Both the position numbers and the translations under genes were made by a program. Under the pieces are notes generated by a model. It saw nothing but the letters and a program-made list of their open reading frames with translations, was not told where the DNA came from and searched no databases. Shown here piece after piece: positions 8,020-17,379 of a DNA stretch of 39,515 nt. How positions within the stretch are numbered: position 1 is the stretch's first letter; each line of letters opens with the position of its first letter. This DNA is from an uncultured Caulobacter sp. (lineage in GTDB: Bacteria; Pseudomonadota; Alphaproteobacteria; Caulobacterales; Caulobacteraceae). The stretch spans positions 1 through 39,515 of the forward strand of contig CAJYMH010000003.1 in NCBI GenBank assembly GCA_913776195.1. The letters are read 5' to 3'.

Positions 8020-10074
8020 CTACTGCGGCAGAACCAGCGACGGGTTGATCGGGCGCGCCTTCTCCTTCGGGGAGGGCGCGTAACGCACCTCGAAGTGCAG
8101 CTGGGGCTCGGCCACGCCGCCGGTCGAGCCGGCTTGGCCGATCTGCTGACCCTGCACGACCTGCTGGCGCATTTTCACGTCGGTGCGGCCAAGGTGGGCG
8201 TAGGCCGTGACCCAGCCGTCGGCATGCTTGACCAGCACCAGATTGCCGAAGCCCGGGACCTGATCTCCGGAATAGACGACCTCGCCCGCGGCGGCGGCGC
8301 GGACGGCCTCGCCCGCGTTGGCGCGGATGTTCAGGCCGTCATTGCGCTGTGAGCCGGCCTTGGGGCCGAAGTCCGAGAGGATTTCGCCCGTCAGCGGCCA
8401 CACGAAGCGGCCCTTGCCGGCGGCGACGATCTCCGTCTCGCTGAGCGAGGGCGGCGCATCGGCGATTTGCGGGCGCGATGGTGTGGCCGAGGTCGCAGGA
8501 CGCGTCGGCGTGCCGCTGTAGGGTTGCGGCGTCGAGGGCAAACTGGTCTCACGGCCGGGCGTCGAAACCGGCGGATTCGTTTCGCGAACCGGCGCCGTCG
8601 TGGTCGTCGCGGTCGTGGTCGGCTTGGGAACACCGCGATCACGATAGCCATCGGGCAAGATCAGGCGCTGGCCGGACCGCAGCTTGGCCGTCGTGCGCAG
8701 GTTGTTTTCCGCCGCCAGGGTTCGGGTGCTGACGCCAAAGCGCTGGGCGACCACCGCCAGGGTGTCGCCGCTTTCGACCACGTAGGCCTTCGCCTTGGTG
8801 GCTTCGCCCTTCAGGCGTTGGCCCACCGTCAGACGGTAGGGAGATTTAAGGCCGTTGGCGGCCGCCAGCTCACGGCGGCTCATGCCCATGCGGTCAGCGA
8901 TCTCGTCGAGATTGTCGCCCTTCTTGACGGTGTAGCTCTTGGGCGGCCCATCGATGGTGATGACGCGGCCGCCCCCTGGTGCGCTGGAGGTCTCGGTCGT
9001 CTCGGCGACCGGTTCCTCGCGGGACGGGCGGATCTGGTTCGGACGGCTGGTGACAGGCGCCGGACGCGCGGCCTCCGGCTCGGCGCGCGCGGGGGTCGAG
9101 CCGCCCTGCCCAGGAATGGTCAGCTTCTGACCGACGCGCAGGCCGGCGCTGGCGGAGATGCCGCTGGCCTCGGCGATGGCGGCCGGGGTGGTGTCGTACT
9201 TGCGAGCCAGGGCGAACAGGGTGTCGCCGGCGGCGACCGTATGCGTGCTGACGTCGCGCTCGGTGGAGCGGCTAGGGGTCGAGGTCGAACGGGCTGGTTC
9301 GGCGCCGCCCGGAACCTTGAGCGTCTGGCCGGCGGTCAGGCGGTAGGGCGAGCGAAGGTCGTTGGCGGCGGCGAGGTTCTCGATGGAGACGCCCTGGGCC
9401 TTGGCGATGGTCGCCAGGGTGTCGCCGCGTTGGACCTTGTACGAGCCCGAGGCTTCGGAGCTGACGGAGCCGCGCAGGCCGCTACCCGTTCCCGGAACCT
9501 TCAGCCGCTGGCCCGCATCGAGGCGGAACGGCGAGCGAAGACCATTGGCTTCGGCCAGGGCGTCCTGGCTGACGCCGAGCGATCGGGCGATGGAGGCGAG
9601 GTTTTCGCCGCGCTTGACCACATATTCGGAGGCCGCCTCTTCCCGGACGGCCGAGCCGCTGCGTCGACTGCGCGTCTGAGCCAGGGCGATCTCGAAGGCG
9701 CCGTTGTCGGGAGTCGAGGCGGCGCGGGCGGGCTCAAGCGGCGCGAGTTCACGGCTGCTGACAGGCGCGGGAGCGCGAACGGCGGACGGCGCGGCGTCCG
9801 GCAGGGCCGAACTGCTGAACCCCGAGTTGGAGCTGGAGAGCGGCGGTGAGTATGCCGGCGGCGAATAGGAGGGCGCGGACGAGGCGACCGCCTCAGCGGC
9901 GGAAGGATTGCGGATCGGGAAATTCGGCTTGCGGATGCGCAGGCCTTCGCCGCTCGGCGCGTCCTGCGTGATGGGGTAGCGCGGGGTCTGGGCTACAGCC
10001 GTACCGGCGAGCGCGGCGGACAGCGCCAGAAGACTTGCGGCGATCAGCGTGCTGCGGGGTTTGTTGTCCGTCAT
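8020..10074 (-). CDS. dipM: DipM-like cell-division protein: five LysM domains and a degenerate LytM (M23) domain
   Basis: This is a 684-residue exported protein with signal peptide at residues 1-29 (cleavage after AVAQ). LysM peptidoglycan-binding domains lie at about 150-195, 211-256, 277-322, 380-422 and 430-474, joined by Pro/Ser/Thr-rich linkers, with a LytM domain at 557-684. In that domain Asn578 and Asn582 replace the usual His and Asp zinc ligands and Gln658 replaces the first His of HLH; His627 and His660 remain. It should therefore be catalytically dead, like Caulobacter DipM, which activates autolysins at the division site. The ATG at 10074 follows an AAGGAAGG site; a frame 9 codons longer is less likely. 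A CtrA box lies about 50 bases upstream. Caulobacter DipM, as I recall it, has four LysM domains; this one has five. Confidence 0.85.
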   Translation of the reverse strand: MTDNKPRSTLIAASLLALSAALAGTAVAQTPRYPITQDAPSGEGLRIRKPNFPIRNPSAAEAVASSAPSYSPPAYSPPLSSSNSGFSSSALPDAAPSAVRAPAPVSSRELAPLEPARAASTPDNGAFEIALAQTRSRRSGSAVREEAASEYVVKRGENLASIARSLGVSQDALAEANGLRSPFRLDAGQRLKVPGTGSGLRGSVSSEASGSYKVQRGDTLATIAKAQGVSIENLAAANDLRSPYRLTAGQTLKVPGGAEPARSTSTPSRSTERDVSTHTVAAGDTLFALARKYDTTPAAIAEASGISASAGLRVGQKLTIPGQGGSTPARAEPEAARPAPVTSRPNQIRPSREEPVAETTETSSAPGGGRVITIDGPPKSYTVKKGDNLDEIADRMGMSRRELAAANGLKSPYRLTVGQRLKGEATKAKAYVVESGDTLAVVAQRFGVSTRTLAAENNLRTTAKLRSGQRLILPDGYRDRGVPKPTTTATTTTAPVRETNPPVSTPGRETSLPSTPQPYSGTPTRPATSATPSRPQIADAPPSLSETEIVAAGKGRFVWPLTGEILSDFGPKAGSQRNDGLNIRANAGEAVRAAAAGEVVYSGDQVPGFGNLVLVKHADGWVTAYAHLGRTDVKMRQQVVQGQQIGQAGSTGGVAEPQLHFEVRYAPSPKEKARPINPSLVLPQ

Positions 10075-10123
10075 CGCTGAACCTTCCTTCAACTCACACA
10101 ATCTCTACTGGTGCGGGCACAGC

Positions 10124-10139
10124 GTTAAGCCCGCGTTAA
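10124..10139 (-). promoter_or_regulatory. CtrA-binding site (TTAA-N7-TTAAC) upstream of dipM
   Basis: The reverse strand reads TTAA (10139-10136), seven bases, then TTAAC (10128-10124), an exact match to the full CtrA consensus. It sits about 50 bases before the dipM start codon in the 139-base gap after pcm. No other such pair was noticed in the intergenic regions of the window. Confidence 0.75.
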
Positions 10140-10213
10140 GCACGACGAAATAGCCGCCCATCACAGCGATTTCCCGCAGGCGATTCCCGACCGCGAGCGG
10201 GGCGGAAAGCGCC

Positions 10214-10879
10214 CTAGAGCTCGCGCGCCACGCCGTCGAGCAGCGGAACAAAGCGCACGTCGCACAGGACCTCGACCTTGAAGCCCCCCTGGCCGTCCCC
10301 GGCGTAGCGCTTCAGGCTCTGGACCGGCCCCTTGCCGATCGGCGCGACGAGCACACCGTTCGGCTTGAGCTGGCTGAGCAGCGTCTTGGGTTCATCTGGC
10401 GCCGCCGCCGTGACCAAAATGCGGTCAAAAGGCGCCTGTTCAGCCCAACCCTCGCCGCCGTCGCCGAATTTGGTGATCACATTGGTGAGACCGAGGGTCG
10501 AGAAGCGGGCCTCCGCCTCCTTCATCAAGGTCCGGTAGCGCTCCACCGTGTAGACCAGCCGCGCCAGGCGGGAGAGGATCGCGGTCTGGTAGCCGGAGCC
10601 GGTGCCGATCTCCAGAACCCGCGAGCGCGGCTCCAGGGTCAGGGCCTGGGTCATCAGGCCGACGATGAACGGCTGGCTTATGGTCTGGCCGCAGGCGATC
10701 GGCAGGGCCGAATCCTCCCACGAGCGTTCCTTGAACAGGTCGGGCGTGAACAGCTCGCGCGGAGTCTTCTCGATCGCGTTCAGGACCCCAGGCTCGGTCA
10801 CCCCTTGCGAGCGCAAGGCCAGGATGAGGCGCGCCATCTGGGTTTCGGGCGTCTCGACAGTCTTGGGAGCCTTGGCCAT
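10214..10879 (-). CDS. pcm: Protein-L-isoaspartate O-methyltransferase
   Basis: This 221-residue SAM-dependent enzyme repairs isoaspartyl residues in aged proteins. It has the family segment PIACGQTISQPFIVGLM, SAM motif I VLEIGTGSGYQTAILS, and the later motif GVLVAPIG. The length is typical. Its ATG overlaps the surE stop as TGATG (10881-10877), so the two are translationally coupled, the usual surE-pcm arrangement. The gene ends 139 bases before the dipM start. Confidence 0.95.
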   Translation of the reverse strand: MAKAPKTVETPETQMARLILALRSQGVTEPGVLNAIEKTPRELFTPDLFKERSWEDSALPIACGQTISQPFIVGLMTQALTLEPRSRVLEIGTGSGYQTAILSRLARLVYTVERYRTLMKEAEARFSTLGLTNVITKFGDGGEGWAEQAPFDRILVTAAAPDEPKTLLSQLKPNGVLVAPIGKGPVQSLKRYAGDGQGGFKVEVLCDVRFVPLLDGVAREL

Positions 10880-11667
10880 CAGCCCGCCTTCACTTTCGGG
10901 ATGGCGCCGCCGAGCAAGCCCTTCATCTGGTGGACCGTGTCGTGGTGCGTCAGATCGATGTGCAGGGGCGTCACCGAGATGCGCCCTTCGTACACGGCCT
11001 TGATATCCGTGCCGTCGACGGGGCGCGAGGGCTCGTTGCGGAAACCCATCCAGTAATAGTCACGGCCGCGTAGGTCGGTGCGGCGCTCGGCATGCATGAT
11101 CGAGACGTCGCGGAAGCCCTGCTTGGTCACCTCCACCTCGTTCACCTGATCGGCGGGAGCGTCGGGGAAGTTGATGTTGATGATCACGTCCTTGGGCCAG
11201 CCCATCTCGACCAGCTTCTGGATGATGCCGGGGGCGTACTCGATCGCCGTGTCGTAAAGCGCACGCTCACTGTCGTGGAAGACCCGCAAGGCCTGGCTGA
11301 GGGCGATGGCCGGAACGCCGAGCGCCATGCCCTGGATGGCGCCGGCCACCGTGCCGCTCATGGACACGTCCTCGCCGATGTTCTGGCCGCGATTGACGCC
11401 GGAAAGGATCAGGTCCGGCGGGCCGTCCATCAGGTCCTGCACCGCCAGCATGACGCAGTCGGTGGGCGTGCCGGCCACGGCGAACTTGCGCGGCTCGATC
11501 CGGCGCACCCGCAGCGGAGCGGTCAGGGACAGGGCGCGGCCGACGCCGGACTGCTCCGTCTCGGGCGCGCAGATCCAGACGTCGTCGGTCAGGGCGCGGG
11601 CGATCTGTTCCAGCGCCTGCAGGCCCTCGGCGTGGATGCCGTCGTCGTTGGTAAGCAGGATCCGCAC
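10879..11667 (-). CDS. surE: 5'/3'-nucleotidase SurE
   Basis: The protein is 262 residues from a GTG start at 11667 ([16 protein letters not shown]). The Asp-Asp of TNDDG binds the metal, and [22 protein letters not shown] contains the remaining conserved Asn and Ser. SurE removes phosphate from nucleoside monophosphates and is linked to stationary-phase survival. The GTG lies 5 bases past the serS stop, with GGGGGC as a possible ribosome site inside the end of serS. The frame stays open much further upstream, but that part overlaps serS in another frame and is not SurE-like. It is coupled to pcm. Confidence 0.95.
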   Translation of the reverse strand: MRILLTNDDGIHAEGLQALEQIARALTDDVWICAPETEQSGVGRALSLTAPLRVRRIEPRKFAVAGTPTDCVMLAVQDLMDGPPDLILSGVNRGQNIGEDVSMSGTVAGAIQGMALGVPAIALSQALRVFHDSERALYDTAIEYAPGIIQKLVEMGWPKDVIININFPDAPADQVNEVEVTKQGFRDVSIMHAERRTDLRGRDYYWMGFRNEPSRPVDGTDIKAVYEGRISVTPLHIDLTHHDTVHQMKGLLGGAIPKVKAG

Positions 11668-11672
11668 GTCGT

Positions 11673-12962
11673 TCAGCCCCCGATGTGCGTCAGGCCGCCC
11701 ATGTAGGGCTGAAGGGCCGAAGGGATGGCGATGCGGCCGTTTTCGTCCTGATAGTTTTCCAGCACGGCGACCAGGGTGCGACCCACGGCCAGGCCCGAGC
11801 CGTTGAGGGTGTGGACGAAGTGCGTCCCCTTCTCGCCCGTCTTGCGGAAGCGGGTGTCCATACGGCGGGCGGTGAACTCGCCATAGTTCGAGCAGGAACT
11901 GATCTCGCGGTACATGCCCTGCGAAGGCAGCCAGACCTCGAGGTCGTAGGTCTTGCGCGAGCCGAAACCCATGTCGCCAGTGCACAGCAGCATGGTGCGG
12001 AACGGCAGTTCCAGGCGCTTCAGCACCTCTTCGGCGCAGGTGGTCATGCGCTCGTGTTCCTCGCCCGACTTTTCGGGGGTGACGATAGAGACCAGCTCGA
12101 CCTTGCTGAACTGGTGCTGGCGGATCATGCCGCGGGTGTCGCGACCCGCCGAACCGGCCTCGGCGCGGAAGCAATTGGTCAGGGCCGTCAGGCGGAGCGG
12201 CAACTCCTCCTCCGCCAGAATCTGCTCGCGGACGATGTTGGTCAGGGTGACCTCGGCCGTGGGGATCAGATAGCGGTCGTCCGTGGTCTTGAAGAGATCG
12301 TCCTCGAACTTCGGCAGCTGGGTAGTGCCGAACAGGGCCGGTGCCTTCACCAGAACCGGCGGATTGACCTCGGTATAGCCGTGCTCGGTCACCTGCAGGT
12401 CCAGCATGAACTGGCCGATGGCGCGCTCGAGCCGGGCGATCTGGCCTTTCAACACCACGAACCGCGAACCCGACATGCGGGCGGCGGCCTCGAAGTCCAT
12501 GCCGCCGAGGGCTTCGCCCAGATCGACGTGATCCTTGACCGCCGACAGCTTGCCGGCCGGCAGGTTGGCGGGTTCGCCCCAGCGGCGCTGTTCGACGTTG
12601 CCTTCCTCGTCGTCGCCCTTGGGGACGTCGGGATAAGGAATGTTCGGCAGGCCGGCCAATAGGTCGTGCAGTTCGGCGGCCTTCTCGGCTTCAATGGCGC
12701 CCTGTTCGGTCAGGACGCCCTTCAGGGCTTCCACCTCGGCCATAAGGCGGGCGGCTTCGGCCTCGTCCTTCTTGGCCTTGGCGGCGCCGATCAGCTTGGA
12801 GGACTCATTGCGCTTGGCCTGGGCTTCCTGCACGGCCGTCTGGGCGGCGCGCAGAGCGGCGTCCAGAGCGACGGCTTCCGCGGCCTTGCCGGAGAAGCCT
12901 TTCGCGGCCCACACCGTCTCGAACAGTTCGGGGTTTTCGCGGATGGCCTTGATGTCGTGCAT
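11673..12962 (-). CDS. serS: Seryl-tRNA synthetase
   Basis: This 429-residue class II synthetase charges tRNA-Ser and tRNA-Sec. The N-terminal antiparallel coiled coil (about residues 30-100, rich in Ala, Lys and Glu) is the tRNA-binding arm. The catalytic core has motif 2 [20 protein letters not shown] and motif 3 [18 protein letters not shown]. Length and motifs are complete. The start has GAGAAG 8 bases upstream. It lies between tatC and surE in the conserved block. Confidence 0.97.
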   Translation of the reverse strand: MHDIKAIRENPELFETVWAAKGFSGKAAEAVALDAALRAAQTAVQEAQAKRNESSKLIGAAKAKKDEAEAARLMAEVEALKGVLTEQGAIEAEKAAELHDLLAGLPNIPYPDVPKGDDEEGNVEQRRWGEPANLPAGKLSAVKDHVDLGEALGGMDFEAAARMSGSRFVVLKGQIARLERAIGQFMLDLQVTEHGYTEVNPPVLVKAPALFGTTQLPKFEDDLFKTTDDRYLIPTAEVTLTNIVREQILAEEELPLRLTALTNCFRAEAGSAGRDTRGMIRQHQFSKVELVSIVTPEKSGEEHERMTTCAEEVLKRLELPFRTMLLCTGDMGFGSRKTYDLEVWLPSQGMYREISSCSNYGEFTARRMDTRFRKTGEKGTHFVHTLNGSGLAVGRTLVAVLENYQDENGRIAIPSALQPYMGGLTHIGG

Positions 12963-13050
12963 CGGTCTTCTCGGGCAAGCGGGAGAGCCGCTTTCCTTAA
13001 GGCGCGTCGGTCAGGGCGCCAACCCGCAGAAGCGCTCTAGAAGCAGACTC

Positions 13051-13947
13051 TTAGGTGGTGACCAGGTCCTGGCCAGCCTCATCCTCGATGCGCTTGTTGC
13101 GGGCGATAAGCCATACGCACCAGATGGAGACTTCGTAGAGAAGGCAGATCGGGATGGCGAGCATCAGCTGGCTGATCGGGTCAGGCGGCGTGACGATGGC
13201 GGCGACCACGAAGACGCCGACGATGGCGTAACGACGGCCAGCGCGCAGCATCTGGGCGTTCACCAGCCCCGCCAGACCGGCCAGGGACAGCACGACCGGC
13301 AGCTGGAAGCACAGGCCGAAGGCCAGCAGCAGCGAGGTCACCAGGGTGAAATAGTCCGACACCTTGGGCAGCAGCTCGACCGAGATATTGCCGGCGCCGA
13401 CGATCTGCTGGCTCAGGGAGAACCAAAGAACGAAGGGCAGCATGACGTAATAAACCAGCGTCGCGCCCAGCATGAACAGCACCGGCGACGCCAGCAGGAA
13501 CGGCAGGAAAGCCTTGCGCTCCTTCTTGTACAGGCCCGGCGCCACGAAGCGGTACAGTTGGAAGGCCAGTACCGGGAAGCAGATGGCGATCGCGCCGAAG
13601 GCGGCCAGCTTCAGCTTGGTGAAGAAGAATTCCAGCGGCGCCGTGAAGACCAGCTTCAACGCGCCAGGCGCCAGGGGCGGGATTTCCTTCAGGCCCAGCA
13701 GGGCGAAGAACAGATCGAAGGCGCCGTGCTTGCCGCCGCTGGCTTTCTGGGCGGCCATCAGGCCGGCGGCGACCTCGAAGGGGCGCAGCAGGAAGACGTA
13801 CAGCGTGTCGGCGAAGGCGAAGCAGACGCCGAAACCGACAAACAGCGCAACGACACAGATGATCAGGCGGGTGCGCAGCTCGACCAGATGGTCCAGCAGC
13901 GGGGCGCGGGAGGCCTCGATCTCGTCGTCGTTGTAATCCGAGCTCAT
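13051..13947 (-). CDS. tatC: Sec-independent translocase subunit TatC
   Basis: This 298-residue, six-helix inner-membrane protein is the signal-peptide receptor of the twin-arginine export system together with TatB. The N-terminus MSSDYNDDEIEASRAPLLDHL leads into LVELRTRL, the signature, and FVAPGLYKKERK is the conserved loop of the family. Between the first two membrane segments there is an extra stretch (about residues 65-95, QKASGGKHGAFDLFFALLGL) longer than in E. coli. The ATG overlaps the tatB stop as ATGA (13947-13944). Confidence 0.96.
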   Translation of the reverse strand: MSSDYNDDEIEASRAPLLDHLVELRTRLIICVVALFVGFGVCFAFADTLYVFLLRPFEVAAGLMAAQKASGGKHGAFDLFFALLGLKEIPPLAPGALKLVFTAPLEFFFTKLKLAAFGAIAICFPVLAFQLYRFVAPGLYKKERKAFLPFLLASPVLFMLGATLVYYVMLPFVLWFSLSQQIVGAGNISVELLPKVSDYFTLVTSLLLAFGLCFQLPVVLSLAGLAGLVNAQMLRAGRRYAIVGVFVVAAIVTPPDPISQLMLAIPICLLYEVSIWCVWLIARNKRIEDEAGQDLVTT

Positions 13948-14480
13948 GACTTTGCCTTGGCCTTGGCGGCGGCCTTCTTGGGCGCGGCGGGCTTCTTGGC
14001 GGGCGCGGGCGCCTTGGTCGTGGCGGCAGGAGCCTTGGGGGTCGAAGCGGCCTTGGCGGCGGCCTTTTTGGGCGCGGCCTTGCGCTTCGGCTTGGTCTCG
14101 GCCGGGGCCTCGACGGCGGCGGGTTCGTACTGCGCGGCGACGCTGGTGGGCGGGAAGGACATGCCGCTGTCCTTCAGGCTGGCGTCGATATCGTTGAACA
14201 CCTGATCGACGCTGGCGTCCTTGGCCGCGTCGGCGGCGTCCCGCACCGGATCGGTGAACTGGCCGGCGCGCATGGCGGCCACTTCCTTGCGCAGCTCGTC
14301 CAGTTCGGACTGGCGGGCCATCTCGTCGAACGATGCGCGGAATTCGTTCGCCATGCCGCGCAGCCGCGCGACGAATTGCCCAAGCTTGCGCAGCAGCAAG
14401 GGCAGGTCCTTGGGTCCGACCACGATCAGAGCGACCGCGGCGATGACCATAAGTTCGGAGGCGCCGATCTCGGGAAGCAT
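13944..14480 (-). CDS. tatB: Sec-independent translocase subunit TatB
   Basis: The protein is 178 residues: a short N-terminal membrane helix (ELMVIAAVALIVVGP), the hinge Gly-Pro, then an amphipathic helix (LPLLLRKLGQFVARLRGMAN), as in TatB. The C-terminal part from about residue 120 is an Ala/Lys/Pro-rich tail (repeats of KAA and APK) probably without structure. It acts with TatC in substrate binding. It lies 53 bases after tatA and overlaps tatC. The KA-rich tail is common in alphaproteobacteria. Confidence 0.94.
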   Translation of the reverse strand: MLPEIGASELMVIAAVALIVVGPKDLPLLLRKLGQFVARLRGMANEFRASFDEMARQSELDELRKEVAAMRAGQFTDPVRDAADAAKDASVDQVFNDIDASLKDSGMSFPPTSVAAQYEPAAVEAPAETKPKRKAAPKKAAAKAASTPKAPAATTKAPAPAKKPAAPKKAAAKAKAKS

Positions 14481-14533
14481 GACGGCCTTAGAGGCGTCAT
14501 CGCGCGAACCCGCAAGCCCGCGCGATGCAAAAA

Positions 14534-14740
14534 CTAGCTACGCAGCTCTTCTTTTTCCGCTTCGGTGCGCGGAAGCGGCTTGGAGTCGGCCGGCTTGTCG
14601 TCGTCCTTCAGGCCTTCCTTGAAGGCTTTGATGCCCTTGGCGGCGTCGCCCATGATGCCGGACAGCTTGCCGCGACCGCCGAACAACAGCGCCACGACCG
14701 CGATCACGATCACCCAATGAATCCAGCTCATCGAACCCAT
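14534..14740 (-). CDS. tatA: Sec-independent translocase subunit TatA
   Basis: The protein is 68 residues from the ATG at 14740 ([20 protein letters not shown]), which has AGGGAGC about 10 bases upstream. A membrane helix is followed by [21 protein letters not shown], the TatA amphipathic helix with its conserved Phe-Gly hinge and Gly, and then a short charged tail. TatA assembles into the pore-forming component. A frame 41 codons longer is open but has no site and overlaps the promoter region. It leads tatABC. Confidence 0.95.
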   Translation of the reverse strand: MGSMSWIHWVIVIAVVALLFGGRGKLSGIMGDAAKGIKAFKEGLKDDDKPADSKPLPRTEAEKEELRS

Positions 14741-14872
14741 GACGAGTATGCTCCCTAGCGTCGGGACCCATCCTGCGGGCCGCTCCGACGGAACCGTGCG
14801 TTTCGCACAGAATATAGGCCTTGGCGAGGCGTAAGCGAAGGCCTGCGTCCTTCGGACCGGCACTTGGGGGGA

Positions 14873-15520
14873 CTACGGCTCTTCCTCGCCTAGGAAGTCC
14901 TGCGCGAACTCCGGCGTTTCGCCCTCGTCCAGCGGATCCTCGATCTCCCCATCCCGCAAACCCGTCGGATCGGGCACCGAGAACCCCGGCGGCAGGTTGA
15001 GATCGAGCAGGCCGGCGGCCTTCATCTCCGCCATGCCCGGCAGGTCGGCGAGATTGGCGAGGCCATAGTGTTCAAGGAAGGCGTCGGTGGTGCCGAAGGT
15101 CACCGGACGGCCCGGCGTGCGGCGGCGGCCGCGCATCCGCACCAGGCCCAGCTCGAGCAGGACGTCCAGGGTGCCGCGACTGACCTGCACGCCGCGCACG
15201 GCCTCGATCTCGGCCCGGGTCACCGGCTGGTGGTAGGCGACGATGGCCAAGGTTTCCTGAGCGGCCTTGGACAGGCGGCGCGGCTCTTCGCGCTCTTCCG
15301 TCATGAGGTAGGCCAGGTCGGTCGCCGTGGTGAAGCGCCAGCGGTCAGCGACGCAGACGAGCTCCACCCCCCTGCCCTCATAGCGGCGCCGCAGGGCTTG
15401 GACGCCAGCGGCCACGTCGGCGCCTTCCGGCAGACGGCGGGCGAGGTCCGCTTCGCTGATCGGCTCGGCCGCCGCGAACAGCAGGGCCTCGATCGCGCGT
15501 TCGATCAGAAGTTCGTCCAT
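14873..15520 (-). CDS. scpB: Segregation and condensation protein B
   Basis: The protein is 215 residues. ScpB forms the kleisin-associated part of the SMC-ScpAB condensin complex. Two winged-helix domains are visible: the first around IEALLFAAAEPISEADLARRL and the second around LAIVAYHQPVTRAEIEAVRGV, followed by the wing GRRRTPGRPVTFGTTDAFLEHYGL. It ends in an acidic tail. I use the ATG at 15520, which shares a base with the scpA stop (TGATG); a GTG one codon earlier is equally in frame. Confidence 0.94.
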   Translation of the reverse strand: MDELLIERAIEALLFAAAEPISEADLARRLPEGADVAAGVQALRRRYEGRGVELVCVADRWRFTTATDLAYLMTEEREEPRRLSKAAQETLAIVAYHQPVTRAEIEAVRGVQVSRGTLDVLLELGLVRMRGRRRTPGRPVTFGTTDAFLEHYGLANLADLPGMAEMKAAGLLDLNLPPGFSVPDPTGLRDGEIEDPLDEGETPEFAQDFLGEEEP

Positions 15521-16350
15521 CACAGCAACGTCGGTTCAGACGCCGGCATTTCGCGGCGGCGCAGGTAGATGTCCTGGAAGTGCTCCAGCTGGCGGGCCTC
15601 CAGAGCGCCTTCCTTCACCAGCTCAAGGCTGGCCGACAGGGTCGAGGCCAGGAAGGAGGCGCGGCTTGGCCCCTCCTCGCCCTGCGCGCCCGTCGGCGGC
15701 GCGACGGTGTCCAGGGTGGTCCAGCCCTCCATCTCCGGCAGCAGGGCGCGAAGGCGGTCGCGGGCTTCTTCCAGCGCATAGGCGGTCGGCGGCTGCGGCG
15801 CGTATCGGCGGCTCTCCTCCCGCTTTCGCTGGGTGATGTAAGCGCTCATCAGGCTGTAGAGGTCCCCCTCCAGCCGGGTCGAGGGCACGACCTTGATCGC
15901 CTCGGGATCGCCGCGCGGAAAGATGTCGCGCTTCAACAGCGGGCGACTGTTCAGGGCGTCCACGGCCTTGCGCATCATGTCGAGCTTGGCGAGGCGGAAG
16001 GCCAGCTGGGCGGCCATCTCCTCGGCCGGGGGCTCCTCGCCCTTCGGCCGCTCCGGCTTGGGCAGCAGCAGACGCGACTTCAGATAGGTCAGCCACGAGG
16101 CCATGACGAGATAGTCAGCCGCCAGCGAGAACCGCAGGCGGCGGGCCTGGTGAACGAAGGCCAGATACTGCTCGGCCAGCTTGGTGATCGACAGCTTGAG
16201 CAGATCGACCTTCTGGCTGCGCGCCAGGGCGAGAAGGACGTGCAGCGGTCCTTCATAGCCGTCGATGTCGATGACCAGGGCGACGCCGTCCTCGGCCGCC
16301 TCCGCCGCCGCATCGAAGTCGAAGGTCGGCTGGAAGCTGCGGTCGTTCAT
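15520..16350 (-). CDS. scpA: Segregation and condensation protein A (kleisin)
   Basis: The protein is 276 residues. The N-terminal part has YEGPLHVLLALARSQKVDL, the SMC-neck-binding helix of ScpA, then YLVMASWLTYLKSRLLLP. A variable, charged middle leads to a C-terminal winged helix (ASFLASTLSASLELVKEGALE) that contacts the SMC head. ScpA bridges the SMC dimer in chromosome organisation. It overlaps nagZ upstream (ATGA, 16350-16347) and scpB downstream. Confidence 0.95.
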   Translation of the reverse strand: MNDRSFQPTFDFDAAAEAAEDGVALVIDIDGYEGPLHVLLALARSQKVDLLKLSITKLAEQYLAFVHQARRLRFSLAADYLVMASWLTYLKSRLLLPKPERPKGEEPPAEEMAAQLAFRLAKLDMMRKAVDALNSRPLLKRDIFPRGDPEAIKVVPSTRLEGDLYSLMSAYITQRKREESRRYAPQPPTAYALEEARDRLRALLPEMEGWTTLDTVAPPTGAQGEEGPSRASFLASTLSASLELVKEGALEARQLEHFQDIYLRRREMPASEPTLL

Positions 16351-17369
16351 CCCGCCAGCGCCCTGGAGACCGCGCTGTCGAAGCGGGCCCGCTCCTCGGC
16401 CAGATCAAAAGGCTCAGGCCGGATCGCGACGCGATGCAGGGCGGCCTCGGCGCGCTTCTTGCCCTTGCCGAACAGGGGACGGCAGCCGGCGATCACCGCC
16501 TTCATCTCGGTCATGTCGCCGTTGCAGTGCAGGACGACGTCGCATCCAGCGGCCAGGGCGGCGCGGGTGCGTCCCTCGAACGAGCCCTTCAGCGCTTTCA
16601 TGGACAGGTCGTCGCTCATCAGCAGGCCTTCAAAGCCCAGCGAGTGGCGGATGGTCTGGGTGATAACGCGCTTGGACTGCGTGGCCGGCCGCCGCCAGTC
16701 GAGGCTCGTGTAAATCACGTGGGCGGTCATCGCCATCGGCATGTCCGACAGGGCGCGGAAGGGCGGGAAGTCGCGCGCCTCCAGCTCCTCCAGGGTCGCA
16801 TCGACCACCGGCAGCTCTTCGTGGCTGTCAGCCTTGGCGCGGCCGTGACCGGGAATGTGCTTGATGACCGGCAGGACGCCGCCGGCGATCAGGCCTTCGG
16901 CGGCCGCGCGGCCCAGACGAGCCACCTGGTCGGGATCGTTGCTGTAGGCGCGGTCGCCAATGATCTCGTGACCGTCAGGCGCAGGCACGTCGAGAACCGG
17001 CACGCAATCGACATTGACGCCGATGCTGCTGAGGTCGTGCGCCATCAGGCGCGCGCCCAGGCGCACCAGCTCCCGAGCCGCCAGGGGATCGTTGTGGCAG
17101 ATTTCGGCATAAGCCCGCGCGGGCGGATAACGCCGCCAGTGCGGGGGCTGCAGGCGGGCGACGCGGCCGCCCTCCTGGTCGATCAGGATCGGGGCGTCGG
17201 GACGCTCGATCGTCTCGCGAAGCTCGGCGGTGAGCCGCCGCACCTGGTCCGGCGTCTCGATGTTCCGCTTGAAGAGGATGAAACCCCAGGGCCGTTCAGC
17301 CTTGAAGAAATCCTTCTCCTGGCGGGTCAGGCGCGTGCCGGCGCAACCCAGGATGCAGGCGTGGCTCAC
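16347..17369 (-). CDS. nagZ: Beta-N-acetylhexosaminidase NagZ (GH3)
   Basis: This 340-residue glycoside hydrolase family 3 enzyme removes GlcNAc from anhydro-muropeptides in the cytoplasm during peptidoglycan recycling. It has the substrate loop LIDQEGGRVARL, the KHIPGHGRAKADSHEELPVV signature containing the catalytic Asp-His dyad, and SDDLSMKAL with the Asp nucleophile. The length agrees with family members. It lies 10 bases downstream of the SPOR gene and overlaps scpA, placing wall recycling beside a peptidoglycan-binding protein. Confidence 0.95.
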   Translation of the reverse strand: MSHACILGCAGTRLTRQEKDFFKAERPWGFILFKRNIETPDQVRRLTAELRETIERPDAPILIDQEGGRVARLQPPHWRRYPPARAYAEICHNDPLAARELVRLGARLMAHDLSSIGVNVDCVPVLDVPAPDGHEIIGDRAYSNDPDQVARLGRAAAEGLIAGGVLPVIKHIPGHGRAKADSHEELPVVDATLEELEARDFPPFRALSDMPMAMTAHVIYTSLDWRRPATQSKRVITQTIRHSLGFEGLLMSDDLSMKALKGSFEGRTRAALAAGCDVVLHCNGDMTEMKAVIAGCRPLFGKGKKRAEAALHRVAIRPEPFDLAEERARFDSAVSRALAG

Positions 17370-17379
17370 CGGGCTTCCA

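Noticed and set aside
8467..9849. 460-codon plus-strand open frame antisense to dipM
   Set aside because: It is Arg/Gly-rich, an antisense shadow of the LysM repeats. The opposite frame encodes five recognisable LysM domains.
11668..12174. N-terminal extension of surE into serS
   Set aside because: The extension is Arg/Pro-rich out-of-frame serS sequence. SurE begins at the GTG before RILLTNDDG.
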